The position numbers and the translations under genes were made by a program. Below the pieces are notes generated by a model, which saw only the letters and a list, made by a program, of their open reading frames with translations, was not told the DNA's origin and made no database searches. From NCBI GenBank assembly GCA_910589035.1, contig CAJUSI010000055.1, positions 1 through 51,509 on the forward strand: a stretch of DNA of 51,509 nucleotides, written 5' to 3'. The stretch comes from an uncultured Acetatifactor sp. GTDB lineage: Bacteria; Bacillota; Clostridia; Lachnospirales; Lachnospiraceae. The first letter of the stretch is position 1, and every line of letters starts with the position of its first letter. Of the stretch, positions 17,062 through 26,297 are shown piece after piece.

Positions 17062-17226
17062 CAAAGAATCGCTCTTCTGCAGGGTATTTCTGAGTACACT
17101 GATCGATATTTGGAATTACATGGAAAATCTGGCAGGCGGGATGAGCTGGATGATATGATGAAATGGGATTTGGAGAAGGCTGGAATATGTGAAATGACGG
17201 AGGTATCCGGGAATGGATTTTATTAA
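17062..17226 (+). pseudogene. Start-less coding fragment
   Basis: 54 codons ending with the TAA at 17224-17226 read QRIALLQGISEYTDRYLELH, then RDELDDMMKWDLEKAGICEM. They are protein-like but have no start. The fragment overlaps the RBS and start of the next small gene. Confidence 0.35.
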
Positions 17227-17458
17227 AATGCTGCGAGAGGACAATGATTTGTCGGACTTGCTTTGTGATGTTTGTGACATGGAAATTCTCCCGGAATTCA
17301 AGGAGCCGGAGGATGAATTCGAACACTTGGCCTATAGCATCCAGGGAAAAACATTTGCAGGAACCGGTTCCGGCGGTGAATACATTCTGCTTGCGGACGG
17401 CTCGGTCGGCTTTTGGGGAAGCGAAGGGGAGTGCGGCAGGAGCTGGCAGATCGCTTAG
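17213..17458 (+). CDS. Small SMI1/KNR4-like fragment or short protein
   Basis: 81 residues from ATG 17213 with GGAGG about nine bases upstream. The end, GTGSGGEYILLADGSVGFWG then SEGECGR, resembles the glycine-rich turn found in SUKH/SMI1-like immunity proteins. It stops abruptly, and the following ~250 bases carry coding-like text in two other frames, so the gene is probably frameshifted and truncated. Intact short function is possible but less likely. Confidence 0.45.
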   Translation: MDFIKMLREDNDLSDLLCDVCDMEILPEFKEPEDEFEHLAYSIQGKTFAGTGSGGEYILLADGSVGFWGSEGECGRSWQIA

Positions 17459-17709
17459 GGATAGAGAGGAGAGCGGATGCAGCAGATATATGGATGCGTT
17501 TTTTCAGTGTACAAAACGTGAGCCCCGCTTCCTCTCAACGTACACGGAAAATGATGGCAGTACACATAGCGGCTCAGGATCATTGCCTGACCGTTGAATG
17601 TTATTGCCTGTCTTATCGGAAGATTTTACAGAAATATGAGGACTTCTTTCCCGGACATTTACGGATGTACCGGCGAAGGGTCCTGGAGCACAGACAAGGA
17701 GATTTTATT

Positions 17710-18588
17710 ATGGCATTCACATTGCAGATCAGACAGAAGAAACGATTCGGAAAGACAGTACTTGACATTCCGACGCTGGCCCATGCCTGCGGACTTAACT
17801 ACGGCTCCAATAATGATTTTTATATACTTCAGGAAAATGAGCAGAGACAGGGAACCGCTGTTTTGTATAATCCCGGGCGCATAGGGCGGGGAATCTACTT
17901 TGACGGCAGCAATGCCCGGGAAGGATATTATGAGATAAGCTATAATATTCCCACAACCAAAGCAGAGATCACAGACTTTGCCCGGCTTGCAGGGGAGATA
18001 GAACGGCGCTTGGGCAAGGCGGAGATGTACTGCGTGGAAGAGGAGAGGAGCTTCACCGGCAGGGAACTGGAACTGGGGATTGAAGTCTTTGCCGGGTTCA
18101 GCCAAAAGTCGCTGAACCAGTTCTGCGGGAATAAGGAATTCCGCAGCCACATCCTTACCCTGGCGCGGTGGCCCTATACTCTGACAGAAGATAAAGTGGC
18201 CGCATGGGAAACCTGTACAGACCTTTCGGACTTTGAGCAGACGCTGCATGGCCTTCAGGCGATGGATGTCTATTACGCAAAGCCCAGACTTCTGCAGAAG
18301 AACGACACAAAAGAGATCGGAGCCTTTTATGCCCTGACGGAAGAATGTGAGAGTGTCTTTCCCCTCCGCGCCGACGGGTTTCTCAACCTGGGCGAATTGA
18401 ATGTGACAGAAGGCTTCGTCCAGTTTGTGCTTTACAGCGAGCAGCGCGTGCTGGAGGGGATGTTCCCCTATGAGCGTTTTATTGAGGAGCTGGGCAGATA
18501 CGGCATCCGGCAGTTCGACGCAGACCATATCCTGATTCCGCCTTTGACGAAATCGCAGCTGGAGGAGCTGGCTGAAAAGCTGCGCTGA
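17710..18588 (+). CDS. Conserved hypothetical protein (DUF4299-like by eye)
   Basis: 292 residues from ATG 17710, with AAGGAG eight bases upstream; upstream in-frame ATGs lie in unrelated debris. Begins MAFTLQIRQKKRFGKTVLDI; Tyr/Asn-rich around YILQENEQRQGTAV. Soluble, no signal peptide or catalytic motif recognised. The layout resembles DUF4299 proteins of Firmicutes, which I hold with low certainty. A broken copy of its last 40 codons lies at 13759-13890, so the gene family has duplicated locally. Confidence 0.72.
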   Translation: MAFTLQIRQKKRFGKTVLDIPTLAHACGLNYGSNNDFYILQENEQRQGTAVLYNPGRIGRGIYFDGSNAREGYYEISYNIPTTKAEITDFARLAGEIERRLGKAEMYCVEEERSFTGRELELGIEVFAGFSQKSLNQFCGNKEFRSHILTLARWPYTLTEDKVAAWETCTDLSDFEQTLHGLQAMDVYYAKPRLLQKNDTKEIGAFYALTEECESVFPLRADGFLNLGELNVTEGFVQFVLYSEQRVLEGMFPYERFIEELGRYGIRQFDADHILIPPLTKSQLEELAEKLR

Positions 18589-18752
18589 AAGGAAAGGTTC
18601 GCGAAGCAATTCCTATGATGAAATGAGTGCTGGCGAGGAGATCATGCCTTTATGATGGCATGCGGCGAATGGCAATTACGCGGGGCATGGGATATGTAAA
18701 AGAGAATGCTGGCAGAGGGATGTATGCAGAAGGTGCAGGGAGGCAGTGGACT

Positions 18753-19769
18753 ATGTGGCAGATTGCTTTGTTTATATTTGCGGTATCATTTTGTTTTTTC
18801 GCAGGCGTCATGGTGCGGGAGCCCAGGACGCTGTGGAGCGGTATTTCCTTCTTCTGGATGATGGTCTGCCTGGCTTTTCTTATGATTTGCTTTCTTTGGG
18901 GTTATTTGGAATGGCTGGCATCTCATACGATTCTGAGATGGGTTCTCTTCATACTGCTGATGGCAGCGCTGCTGTGTGTGGCATTGCTCCCGCTTGCCCT
19001 GATTATCACGTTCTTCGCAGAGGGGCTGAAGGTTATCCGGCATGAGGGCATGAAGCCGGCGAACATGCTGTCCATGGCTTTCTCCGTGATGCTGTTGGCC
19101 TATCTGACTGTCTGGCCCGCCATGGGCCGCCTGGGGAGGAGTCTGTTGGGGACAAGGCTGTATATTCTTATCAGCCTGCTGGCCTTCTACCTTCTTTCCC
19201 TGCTGGCCATCTACTCCCTCTCCGCCGTGCTCAACCTGATTCATCTGAAAAAGAAGCGGAGGGCGGATTACATCATCGTCCTGGGGGCGGGGCTGATTGG
19301 CGCGAGGGTGACGCCGCTGCTGGCGGCCCGGATCGACAAAGGGATAGAGCTGCTCGCCCGCAATCCCGGAGCGGTGCTGATCCTGTCCGGCGGCCAGGGA
19401 CCCGGGGAGGATCTGGCGGAGGGCAGGGCCATGGCGGACTACGCCGTCCGGAAGGGCGTGGACCCGGAGAAAATTATGGTGGAGGATAAGTCCGGATCTA
19501 CGGAGGAGAATCTGCGGTTTTCCAGGGAGCTGATGTGCGGGGAGAAGCCCAGGGTCATCCTGGTCACCACAGCCTATCATGTGTTCCGGGCTCTGCTCCT
19601 GGCCAGGCAGCAGGGGCTGAAATGCGTGGGCTTTGGGGCGAAGACCAGGTGGTATTTTACATTGAACGCGCTGCTTCGGGAATTTGCGGGGTATCTGAGC
19701 CTGACGTGGAAGAGGCATGTGATTGTGGCCATTCTGACAGCCGGGACCGTGGCCATGATATTCCATTGA
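18753..19769 (+). CDS. YdcF/SanA-type DUF218 membrane protein
   Basis: 338 residues. ATG 18753 is chosen because GGGAGG ends nine bases upstream and the first residues (MWQIALFIFAVSFCFFAGVM) form a membrane helix; the frame is open to a GTG at 18627. Four or five more hydrophobic helices occupy residues ~25-165. The DUF218 domain follows from ~174: ADYIIVLGAGL, LLAARIDKGIELL, ILSGGQGPGEDLAEG, STEENLRFS, VTTAYHVFRA. Relatives of this family act in envelope integrity and lipid-carrier metabolism. Orphan in its setting. Confidence 0.87.
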   Translation: MWQIALFIFAVSFCFFAGVMVREPRTLWSGISFFWMMVCLAFLMICFLWGYLEWLASHTILRWVLFILLMAALLCVALLPLALIITFFAEGLKVIRHEGMKPANMLSMAFSVMLLAYLTVWPAMGRLGRSLLGTRLYILISLLAFYLLSLLAIYSLSAVLNLIHLKKKRRADYIIVLGAGLIGARVTPLLAARIDKGIELLARNPGAVLILSGGQGPGEDLAEGRAMADYAVRKGVDPEKIMVEDKSGSTEENLRFSRELMCGEKPRVILVTTAYHVFRALLLARQQGLKCVGFGAKTRWYFTLNALLREFAGYLSLTWKRHVIVAILTAGTVAMIFH

Positions 19770-19924
19770 GAATCCATGGCGTAAAGCCATGGGAAGTATC
19801 TACAGAGAAAGGATGCTTTCTGCGGCATTTTTGCACCCGTTTTTGAATCGATAAAACAGGTTCTCGGAATCCTTTGGCAGAAAACAGCGGTTCCTGATTT
19901 GGGTTTTCCGTAAAAGGTGTATAT

Positions 19925-20026
19925 TATAGTAAACGTCATAACTATTTTTACTTTGCCCGAAAGCCATCACAGCAACGACAATCGGCTTAGCGTGTCAAAG
20001 TAAGGATTTTAAAGTCGTTTACTATA
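19925..20026. repeat. 102-bp element bounded by 11-bp inverted repeats
   Basis: TATAGTAAACG at 19925-19935 and its exact complement CGTTTACTATA at 20016-20026. An inner pair, ACTTTG (19950-19955) and CAAAGT (19996-20001), is nested within. The element is small, non-coding and could fold as one long hairpin: a MITE-like element or structured RNA. Apart from a short ORF (20054-20407) that I judge a shadow, it is the only feature seen in 19770-20156. Confidence 0.55.
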
Positions 20027-20156
20027 TTCCGGAAGGCCCGGAGGGAGCGGGAAATGATGAAACATCATAAAAATTTTTATGTGGAGACAGGATACAGGAA
20101 ACTGATGGAGGTCGTGGAAGGCCTTGGGGATGCAATATACGGGAGGGCAGAAGCCA

Positions 20157-21470
20157 ATGAGTTTCCAGGACGAAATGAAACAGATGTTCTTACGCGTGGC
20201 AGCGGGGGAAGTGGAGCCGGAAGAGTGGGCAAAGTGGTGGGATGTCAACGGACTGAGATTGGAAGAATTCCTCAACCGGGGAGACAGGATGAGGATGATG
20301 CCTGCCTTATGGAGTGCCAGTTATTACTGGATGGCAAAGACCCAGAGCGGCGTCGCATATTATTTCCATGCCCAGGGGCGCCCGGTAAAGACTTCCGGCT
20401 ATTATGAGGAAAAAGCGCGGGAAGAGGAAAGGCGCCAAAGGCAGAAAGCCATGGAAAAGTATCATATGAATACCGCATCTGCCAGACAGCAGTGGGAGGC
20501 ATATCTGCAGGATCATCCCACAGACACAATCTCTTTTGACTGGAAAAGCTTGCTGGGAACACCTTCCGGGCAGAAACCGGCAAAGGATTTTCCCTATAAA
20601 GAAGCAAGGACAACGGAGCAGTGGAAGGAGTGCGGAGAGGAGCTGAAGCTTCGCCTGAAAGAGAATCTGCAGGCAAAAATTGCTCCCTTGGCAAAAGCAT
20701 ACGGCATGAAAAAGGCGGGTCCCAAAACCTTTGTGCGGGAGAAGAACGGCCTGGTGTCCCGCATCCAGTTCATCGGCTATTTCCGGGGCGGCGGATACGA
20801 GGCGATGAACTGCTATTTATGCCCCATATACGCCATACAGTACGGCATCCTGGGCCTGCCGGGGCATATCTGCCAGGGGGAGAATTTCCAAAGGATGCAG
20901 AAGGACTGGGGAGCGATTCAGTACGGCATGGAAGCGGTGGATGCCGCCATGGTGGAGCGCATCAACAGGAAATTTGACGACATCCTGATATACCTGGCGG
21001 ACGGCATGCTGCCGGAGTGGCAGAGGATAGACAGCCTGGAGACCTATTTTGCAAAGGAGCGCCGGGATTATCTGAAAGTCACCGAGACAGGCCCCCAAAA
21101 TCCCAGGACCAACAGGCCCATGTGGAACCTGGATACGGGAGGAAAGGAAGATCCCTGGCGGGCGGACGACTATCTGTTCGGCGTATGGAACCTGCTGACC
21201 GGAAAGGAAACCGAAGGATACGCACGCCTTGAAAAATGTGTGAGGCACAATTCCGTTTATATGAAAGAACGCCTGGAAGAGTTCCCTAAAGCCTGCAATG
21301 ACCCGAGAGACGCCATGGCGGTGATGTACTACAATGCCCGGCTGTTTCTTGGGACAAAGGAGACCCCAGATGCAGAAAAACGCCGGGACAGGATTCAGGA
21401 GACTTATGAGGAAGTATGCCGGTTCATGCGGTACTACCACGGCCTGGCGAAGAAGACGGAGAGGGATTGA
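20157..21470 (+). CDS. Hypothetical protein, possible DUF4304-like middle domain
   Basis: 437 residues from ATG 20157; GGGAGG lies ten bases upstream. An in-frame ATG at 20124 has no RBS. The N-terminal ~110 residues are helical and charged. The middle (GMKKAGPKTFVREKNGLVSR, then IQFIGYFRGGGYEAMNCYLC) resembles DUF4304-type domains with the order GFKKxG-x-TFxR-x-NGxV. The C-terminus is helical. Soluble. It sits with SUKH and TPR genes, consistent with an immunity-like cluster. Function not known. Confidence 0.7.
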   Translation: MSFQDEMKQMFLRVAAGEVEPEEWAKWWDVNGLRLEEFLNRGDRMRMMPALWSASYYWMAKTQSGVAYYFHAQGRPVKTSGYYEEKAREEERRQRQKAMEKYHMNTASARQQWEAYLQDHPTDTISFDWKSLLGTPSGQKPAKDFPYKEARTTEQWKECGEELKLRLKENLQAKIAPLAKAYGMKKAGPKTFVREKNGLVSRIQFIGYFRGGGYEAMNCYLCPIYAIQYGILGLPGHICQGENFQRMQKDWGAIQYGMEAVDAAMVERINRKFDDILIYLADGMLPEWQRIDSLETYFAKERRDYLKVTETGPQNPRTNRPMWNLDTGGKEDPWRADDYLFGVWNLLTGKETEGYARLEKCVRHNSVYMKERLEEFPKACNDPRDAMAVMYYNARLFLGTKETPDAEKRRDRIQETYEEVCRFMRYYHGLAKKTERD

Positions 21471-21513
21471 CGGCATCTGGAGAGGGCCGGAATACGGGCC
21501 GGAGATTATTACG

Positions 21514-21663
21514 ATGGACAAAGTGGTCTTTTATCGGTTCCGGCATTTTCTGCTCTGGGATCATGTGCCTGAAAGTCTGCGCTGTGCCCCGGAGGAGCTT
21601 CCGGCGCGCTTTGTGTCCACCGCAATGGCGGCTTTCCAGGGGATTACCGGGAAACGGTTTTAA
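21514..21663 (+). CDS. Short hypothetical ORF
   Basis: 49 residues from ATG 21514 with GGAG nine bases upstream, between two well-supported genes. Aromatic-rich start (VVFYRFRHFLLWDHV). May be the surviving part of a longer gene; no family recognised. Confidence 0.4.
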   Translation: MDKVVFYRFRHFLLWDHVPESLRCAPEELPARFVSTAMAAFQGITGKRF

Positions 21664-21683
21664 GTAACAAAAGGAGAGAACAA

Positions 21684-22808
21684 ATGCTGAGCTGTTTTCA
21701 TTTTTTTGCTTCAAAACAGGATCTTTGCAAAATTTTTAAAGTGGTTGAACAAGAATTTTCCATTAAATACTGCCTGATAGAGGCGAATCAGGAGGGTGGC
21801 AAAGAGGAAGTGCCCCAAATGGAGTTCGCCACAATCGAGGAGATTGCAGATGATTTTACCGCCACCCACAGCATCGCGCCCCGTTGTATGATTGCGCCGA
21901 AAACAGAGGTCATTGAACTATACTGGCGCAGGATGCAGAGGGACGGCACTGCCAGGTATTGCATGAATCTTCTTGAATATACAAATGGTGTGCAGCTGAA
22001 AGGCATGGAGAAACATGAGGATTTGACATGCGAGTTTTATGTGTATATCAACAGGGAGCATGAGACGGAATTTTCAGCCGCCCTGTTCAAAAGTATGATT
22101 CGTGAGATTAGAAGGAATTGTGTGAGGGTAAAGAATACTGCCCCGACTTATATAGGAAAGGAACTGTATAAGGACAGGGAGAACCGAGTCTTTTGCGGCG
22201 AACGCTGTAGCACTTTTACGGTGACTGCCGCAAATGAGGCAAAGGAATGGTACAGATGTCCGAAAGTTAGGAAATTTGCCGATGGATCATTCAGAGAGAA
22301 GCTTTCCTTTCTACAGCGTGTATTTGAGGGAAAAGAAATAAAAGATTATTCGGAGGAACGAAAAAATTTCTCGGAAGATTTTCAGATTTACAGAGTTGCC
22401 GAGGGAGCTGTCTGGAGAATAAAGGATCTGAATCTTTTAAAGGAAGTATTCGCTCTGTTTGACGATGAAGTCAAAGTACCCAGCTCCCCTGGGACAAGCA
22501 CGGCTATGGAATATTTATGTGAAGCATCGGTATATGTGGCTTCTGCTCAAAAGCCGGATGGAATACGGATGTTACTGGAGCAGATGCATTTTATTCCGGA
22601 AAAGGGATATCACTGCGGCTGTGAGGGGATTGTCAAAATTTTGCTGAATGGGAGCAATTTTCAAAAGTGCAAAACAAGCCTGGCAAATGCAGACAGGGAC
22701 ACAAAAGCCCTGGTTAAAAAAATACTGGAGGGATTAACGGATAAGAAAATGGCAGGGAAGAGGAATGAACTGGTCGATATGCTGAAACGGGATTTGGAGA
22801 AGAAATGA
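21684..22808 (+). CDS. Hypothetical protein, 374 residues
   Basis: Starts at ATG 21684, seven bases after AAAGGAGAG. Mixed alpha/beta and soluble. A Cys cluster near the middle (VFCGERCSTF, WYRCPKVRK) may bind metal but is not a canonical ribbon. The C-terminal third is helical (GIRMLLEQMHFIPEKGYHCG, then LVKKILEGL), possibly HEAT-like. It is followed 50 bases later by the SUKH gene on the same strand. No family recognised. Confidence 0.7.
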   Translation: MLSCFHFFASKQDLCKIFKVVEQEFSIKYCLIEANQEGGKEEVPQMEFATIEEIADDFTATHSIAPRCMIAPKTEVIELYWRRMQRDGTARYCMNLLEYTNGVQLKGMEKHEDLTCEFYVYINREHETEFSAALFKSMIREIRRNCVRVKNTAPTYIGKELYKDRENRVFCGERCSTFTVTAANEAKEWYRCPKVRKFADGSFREKLSFLQRVFEGKEIKDYSEERKNFSEDFQIYRVAEGAVWRIKDLNLLKEVFALFDDEVKVPSSPGTSTAMEYLCEASVYVASAQKPDGIRMLLEQMHFIPEKGYHCGCEGIVKILLNGSNFQKCKTSLANADRDTKALVKKILEGLTDKKMAGKRNELVDMLKRDLEKK

Positions 22809-22858
22809 AGTTTAGAACTTAAGTAATGCCCAACGGAGACGGGTATGGAGGTGTTAAA

Positions 22859-24370
22859 ATGGAATCAGGAGAAAAAAGGAACAATAGAGGACAGCCCCAA
22901 TGGGCAAAGCGCATCTTGAAATTATTGGAACAGGCAAGGGCGAAAGACCCGGACTTTGTAAGATTTGGGGCATACGGCCACAAATACAGGGTGTCTGCGC
23001 CCGCCAGCGAGGAGACGATACAGAGCTTTGAGGAGCAGCAGGGCATCCGCCTGCCGGAGGAATATCGGGACTTTCTGCTCTTTGTGGGAAACGGCGGCGC
23101 AGGCCCTTATTATGGGCTGTACGGGCTGGAGACGCAGGAAAAGGAGCTTCACGATTCCCACGCCCGCCTTTACCGGGTTCAGGAGGAGCCGGTGATTCAC
23201 CCGAAGATGAGCAATGAGGAATGGGACAGGATGATAGGTATAGATCCGGAGGGCAGGTCGGGCGGCGGGCCAGGCGGCAGCGGACGAGGGGAGGAAGTGC
23301 ATCCGTATGTGGGCGTCCTGCCCATCGGGAGCCAGGGCTGCACCCTTATGACGGGGATCATGCTGGCGGGACCCTGCCGGGGGCAGGTGGTCTATTATGA
23401 CGAGGATTTCTGCGGGCCGCCCTTTTTCGTGCGGGAAAAGGGATTCCTGGCATGGTATGAGCGGTGGCTGCGGGAGGTGATCGCAGGCTACAATGAGGAG
23501 GAAGTGGGATTTGGCCTGAACATGGACGGAACCCCCGTCCAGCTGATGGAGCTGTACCAACAGACCGAAGACCCGGAGGAAAAAATCGAGATCATCGACA
23601 GCTTCTATAAATTTGAGACTCTGCCTGGAAAACAGAAAACATATTTCAAACAGGCCTGCGCCGGGGAAGCCGATATGGAGGTGCGGATGAAGCTGATCAA
23701 GATGCTGGCCCGCTTCCATGTGCCGGGGATGGCGAAAGAGCTTGAAAAGCTGTGGGAATACGGGGCCTATGCGGAGGCTGTCTCCATCATCACCTATGAA
23801 GGGACCTGGGAGGTGAAGGAGACGTGGTATGAAAGGGTATTTGAGATACTGCCCAGGCTCCGGGGGGAGGGCTTCCGGGATGCCTGCCATACCATCAGTG
23901 CCGTGAAGGATTATCCCAATGTCCACGCGGGAAGGCTGAGAGAAGCCCTGAACCGGAAGGATTTGGACAGGAATGACAGGATCTCGCTGTTCCACTGCAT
24001 CCAGAAGCTGAAAGGAAAGGAAGAGGTGCTGGATTATTTCCTGGAGTATCTGTCTACAGAGGAAAATCCCACTTTGCTGATCTATGCCGTCTGGTGCACA
24101 GAGGGCGTGGAGGACCGGCAGCTGCAGGAGCTTTATGTGCGGCTGATGGACAGGTACAGAACCCACGAAAATACGAAATTCGACTACAAGGGCAGCCAGA
24201 TGGTCTTAAGGGGAGGCGCCTGTCTGGGAGCCAGCAGGCCGGAGGGGCAGCTCACAAGCAATCTGATGCGGCAGTTCGGATATTTTGGATTGGACTACCG
24301 GGGAGGCTTTCGGCTGCTGATGGATGACGCTGCCTGGAAGGAATGGAAGCGTGAGAATGGGTTTGTTTAG
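22859..24370 (+). CDS. SUKH (SMI1/KNR4) domain protein with helical C-terminus
   Basis: 503 residues from ATG 22859, seven bases after GGAGG. The SUKH domain occupies about 45-200: ASEETIQSFEEQQGIRLPEE (49-68), then YRDFLLFVGNGGAGPYYGLY (69-88). SUKH proteins are the most common immunity proteins of bacterial polymorphic toxin systems. The remaining ~300 residues look like paired helices (HEAT-like), an unusual extension for a single-domain immunity protein of ~150 residues. No cognate toxin gene is in the window. It closes the 13-24 kb run of accessory genes. Confidence 0.85.
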   Translation: MESGEKRNNRGQPQWAKRILKLLEQARAKDPDFVRFGAYGHKYRVSAPASEETIQSFEEQQGIRLPEEYRDFLLFVGNGGAGPYYGLYGLETQEKELHDSHARLYRVQEEPVIHPKMSNEEWDRMIGIDPEGRSGGGPGGSGRGEEVHPYVGVLPIGSQGCTLMTGIMLAGPCRGQVVYYDEDFCGPPFFVREKGFLAWYERWLREVIAGYNEEEVGFGLNMDGTPVQLMELYQQTEDPEEKIEIIDSFYKFETLPGKQKTYFKQACAGEADMEVRMKLIKMLARFHVPGMAKELEKLWEYGAYAEAVSIITYEGTWEVKETWYERVFEILPRLRGEGFRDACHTISAVKDYPNVHAGRLREALNRKDLDRNDRISLFHCIQKLKGKEEVLDYFLEYLSTEENPTLLIYAVWCTEGVEDRQLQELYVRLMDRYRTHENTKFDYKGSQMVLRGGACLGASRPEGQLTSNLMRQFGYFGLDYRGGFRLLMDDAAWKEWKRENGFV

Positions 24371-24376
24371 CCCTAA

Positions 24377-24441
24377 CCCGGACAAGCCGGAACCAAAATT
24401 TTGCCAAAATGCGCAAGATTTCGTTAATAAGCGTCTAAAGC
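24377..24441 (+). repeat. Dispersed 3'-end repeat, copy 3
   Basis: CCCGGACAAGCCGGAACC (24377-24394), then AAAATTTTGCC and TTTCGTTAATAAGCGTC. It begins seven bases after the SUKH stop codon. Shares both halves with the copy at 40018. Confidence 0.55.
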
Positions 24442-24512
24442 ATAGAATCGAGGCATTAAGAACTGTGAAAAGAACCGCATTATAAACCGGGAGTACATTG
24501 TCAAAGATTCCA

Positions 24513-24541
24513 TTGACTTTTGGCCTGTCGGGCCATAAACT
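24513..24541 (+). promoter_or_regulatory. DUF1703-family promoter, copy 2
   Basis: TTGACT (24513-24518), 17-bp spacer, TAAACT (24536-24541). The spacer contains a perfect TGGCC-N5-GGCCA dyad, a possible operator, also recognisable in degraded form in the other copies. The leader to the ATG is about 25 bases longer than in the other copies. Confidence 0.82.
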
Positions 24542-24600
24542 GAACGAAAGGGCATTTATGGAGCATCGGCATGTGCATTTTTATATGGAGGGTGAATTGA

Positions 24601-26193
24601 ATGGGAACATATTTGAATCCGGGGAATAAGGGATTCCAGAAAATATTACAATCAGAATATGTGGATAAAACCGGCTTGATTGCATTGATCAATAAGACCA
24701 TAGGGACAACGGGGATGCTGACGTGTATCAGCAGACCCAGGCGTTTCGGAAAGTCTTACGCGACGAAGATGCTTTGTGCATACTACGACTGTTCCTGCGA
24801 TTCCCAAGGGCTTTTTGACGATAAGGAGGTTGCGCGGACGCCGGGGTATCTGGCACATTTGAATCAGTACCATGTGATCAATCTTGATATTACCGGTTTT
24901 ATTTCCGAGACGAAGAGACAGAGGAAACCGTTGGCGGATGTGCCGGATAGAATTGTGGAGGCTGTCCACAAGGAGTTGATGGACATATTTCCGAAGCTGT
25001 CTGCGGGGGAAAGCCTTATGGATGACCTGATACGCTGTGTGAAAGAAACAGACAGGGAATTTGTATTTATCATTGACGAATGGGATGCCCTGATCCGGGA
25101 GGCGAAGGGGGATGAGGAGATTCAGTCGGCGTATTTAAATTTGCTCCGGGAATGGTTTAAGAATAATAATTTTACGCCCAATGTGGTGGCGGCAGCCTAT
25201 ATGACGGGGATTCTGCCCATCAAGAAGGATGGCTCCCAGTCGGCTATTTCGGATTTTATAGAATACCCGATTCTTGACCCGGATGGGTTTGCGGAGTTTA
25301 CCGGTTTCACGGAAGACGAGGTAAAGAGGCTGTGCGAAAGCTACGGGATGAGTTTTGAGGAGGCCAGAAAATGGTATGATGGGTATGACTTTCCGGAAAT
25401 CGGGGCAATTTACAATCCCTATTCGGTGATGCTTTCGATGCGGAAGAGGAAGTTTGGCTCCTACTGGCAGAAGACCTCGGCGGCGGAATCGCTGATGACG
25501 TATATCAATATGGATTTTGAAGGGCTGCAGGAGACAATTTCCCGGCTGATCTCCGGGGAAGAGATAGAGGTTGACACGGAAAGCTTTGAGAATGATTTTG
25601 AAACTTTCCGGAGCCGCGATGATGTGCTGACGCTGTTGATCCATCTGGGGTATCTGACATGGAATGAGGAAGACGGTACGGTGCGTAACCCTAACGAAGA
25701 GGTGAGGGGAGAATTTCGGAAAATATTGAAGGGCACCAATGCCAACCGGACATGGCTGGAGCTGATCAGCCGTTCCCGGAAGCTCCTGGAGGATACGCTT
25801 GCAGGCGACGGAGAGGCAGTGGCGACGGCCATTGAAGCAATACGTGATACCCAGTATGACCCGACTTTCTACAACAACGAACAGGCTTTGCGGTATGTGA
25901 TTAAGTTTGCTTACATTGCTGCGATAGATCAGTATCTGAAAGTGGAGGAGCTGCCGTCCGGAAAGGGGATTGCGGACGTAGTGTACCTGCCGAAACGGAA
26001 TTCTCTGCTCCCGGCGTTGGTGGTGGAGCTGAAATGGAACGAGTCCTCCGAGGGGGCGATCCGGCAAATCAGGGAAAGAAATTATCCGGCAGTGTTGGAG
26101 AAATATGGCGGCGAGGTGGTCATGGCGGGCATCCATTACGATGCAAAGACGAAGGTTCACAGCTGCCTCATTGAAAGGACTCAGGATTTATAA
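24601..26193 (+). CDS. AAA-ATPase-like/PD-(D/E)XK nuclease (DUF1703) protein, copy A
   Basis: 530 residues. The N-terminal AAA-ATPase-like domain carries the family's Walker A variant RPRRFGKS (45-52) and Walker B VFIIDEWD (155-162). The C-terminal PD-(D/E)XK domain carries GIADVVYLP then ALVVELKW, giving D459, E476 and K478 as the nuclease triad. GGAGGG precedes the ATG. These proteins are multi-copy in Lachnospiraceae and Bacteroidetes and their function is unknown; defence or mobile-element roles are suspected. It is about 75-80% identical by eye to the gene at 46770, with the same promoter and starting residues. Confidence 0.9.
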   Translation: MGTYLNPGNKGFQKILQSEYVDKTGLIALINKTIGTTGMLTCISRPRRFGKSYATKMLCAYYDCSCDSQGLFDDKEVARTPGYLAHLNQYHVINLDITGFISETKRQRKPLADVPDRIVEAVHKELMDIFPKLSAGESLMDDLIRCVKETDREFVFIIDEWDALIREAKGDEEIQSAYLNLLREWFKNNNFTPNVVAAAYMTGILPIKKDGSQSAISDFIEYPILDPDGFAEFTGFTEDEVKRLCESYGMSFEEARKWYDGYDFPEIGAIYNPYSVMLSMRKRKFGSYWQKTSAAESLMTYINMDFEGLQETISRLISGEEIEVDTESFENDFETFRSRDDVLTLLIHLGYLTWNEEDGTVRNPNEEVRGEFRKILKGTNANRTWLELISRSRKLLEDTLAGDGEAVATAIEAIRDTQYDPTFYNNEQALRYVIKFAYIAAIDQYLKVEELPSGKGIADVVYLPKRNSLLPALVVELKWNESSEGAIRQIRERNYPAVLEKYGGEVVMAGIHYDAKTKVHSCLIERTQDL

Positions 26194-26297
26194 TCGGAGC
26201 GGACATCAAGCGGGGACCGGCGTATATATATCCTTATGAAGAAGGAATGCGTTATGAAGGAAGTGGATAGTAAAAAACGAGGGGAGTGGGGAAAGAG

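Noticed and set aside
20054..20407. 117-residue open frame starting before the DUF4304-like gene
   Set aside because: It overlaps the better-supported gene at 20157 in another frame, and its later part is low-complexity Gly/Arg.
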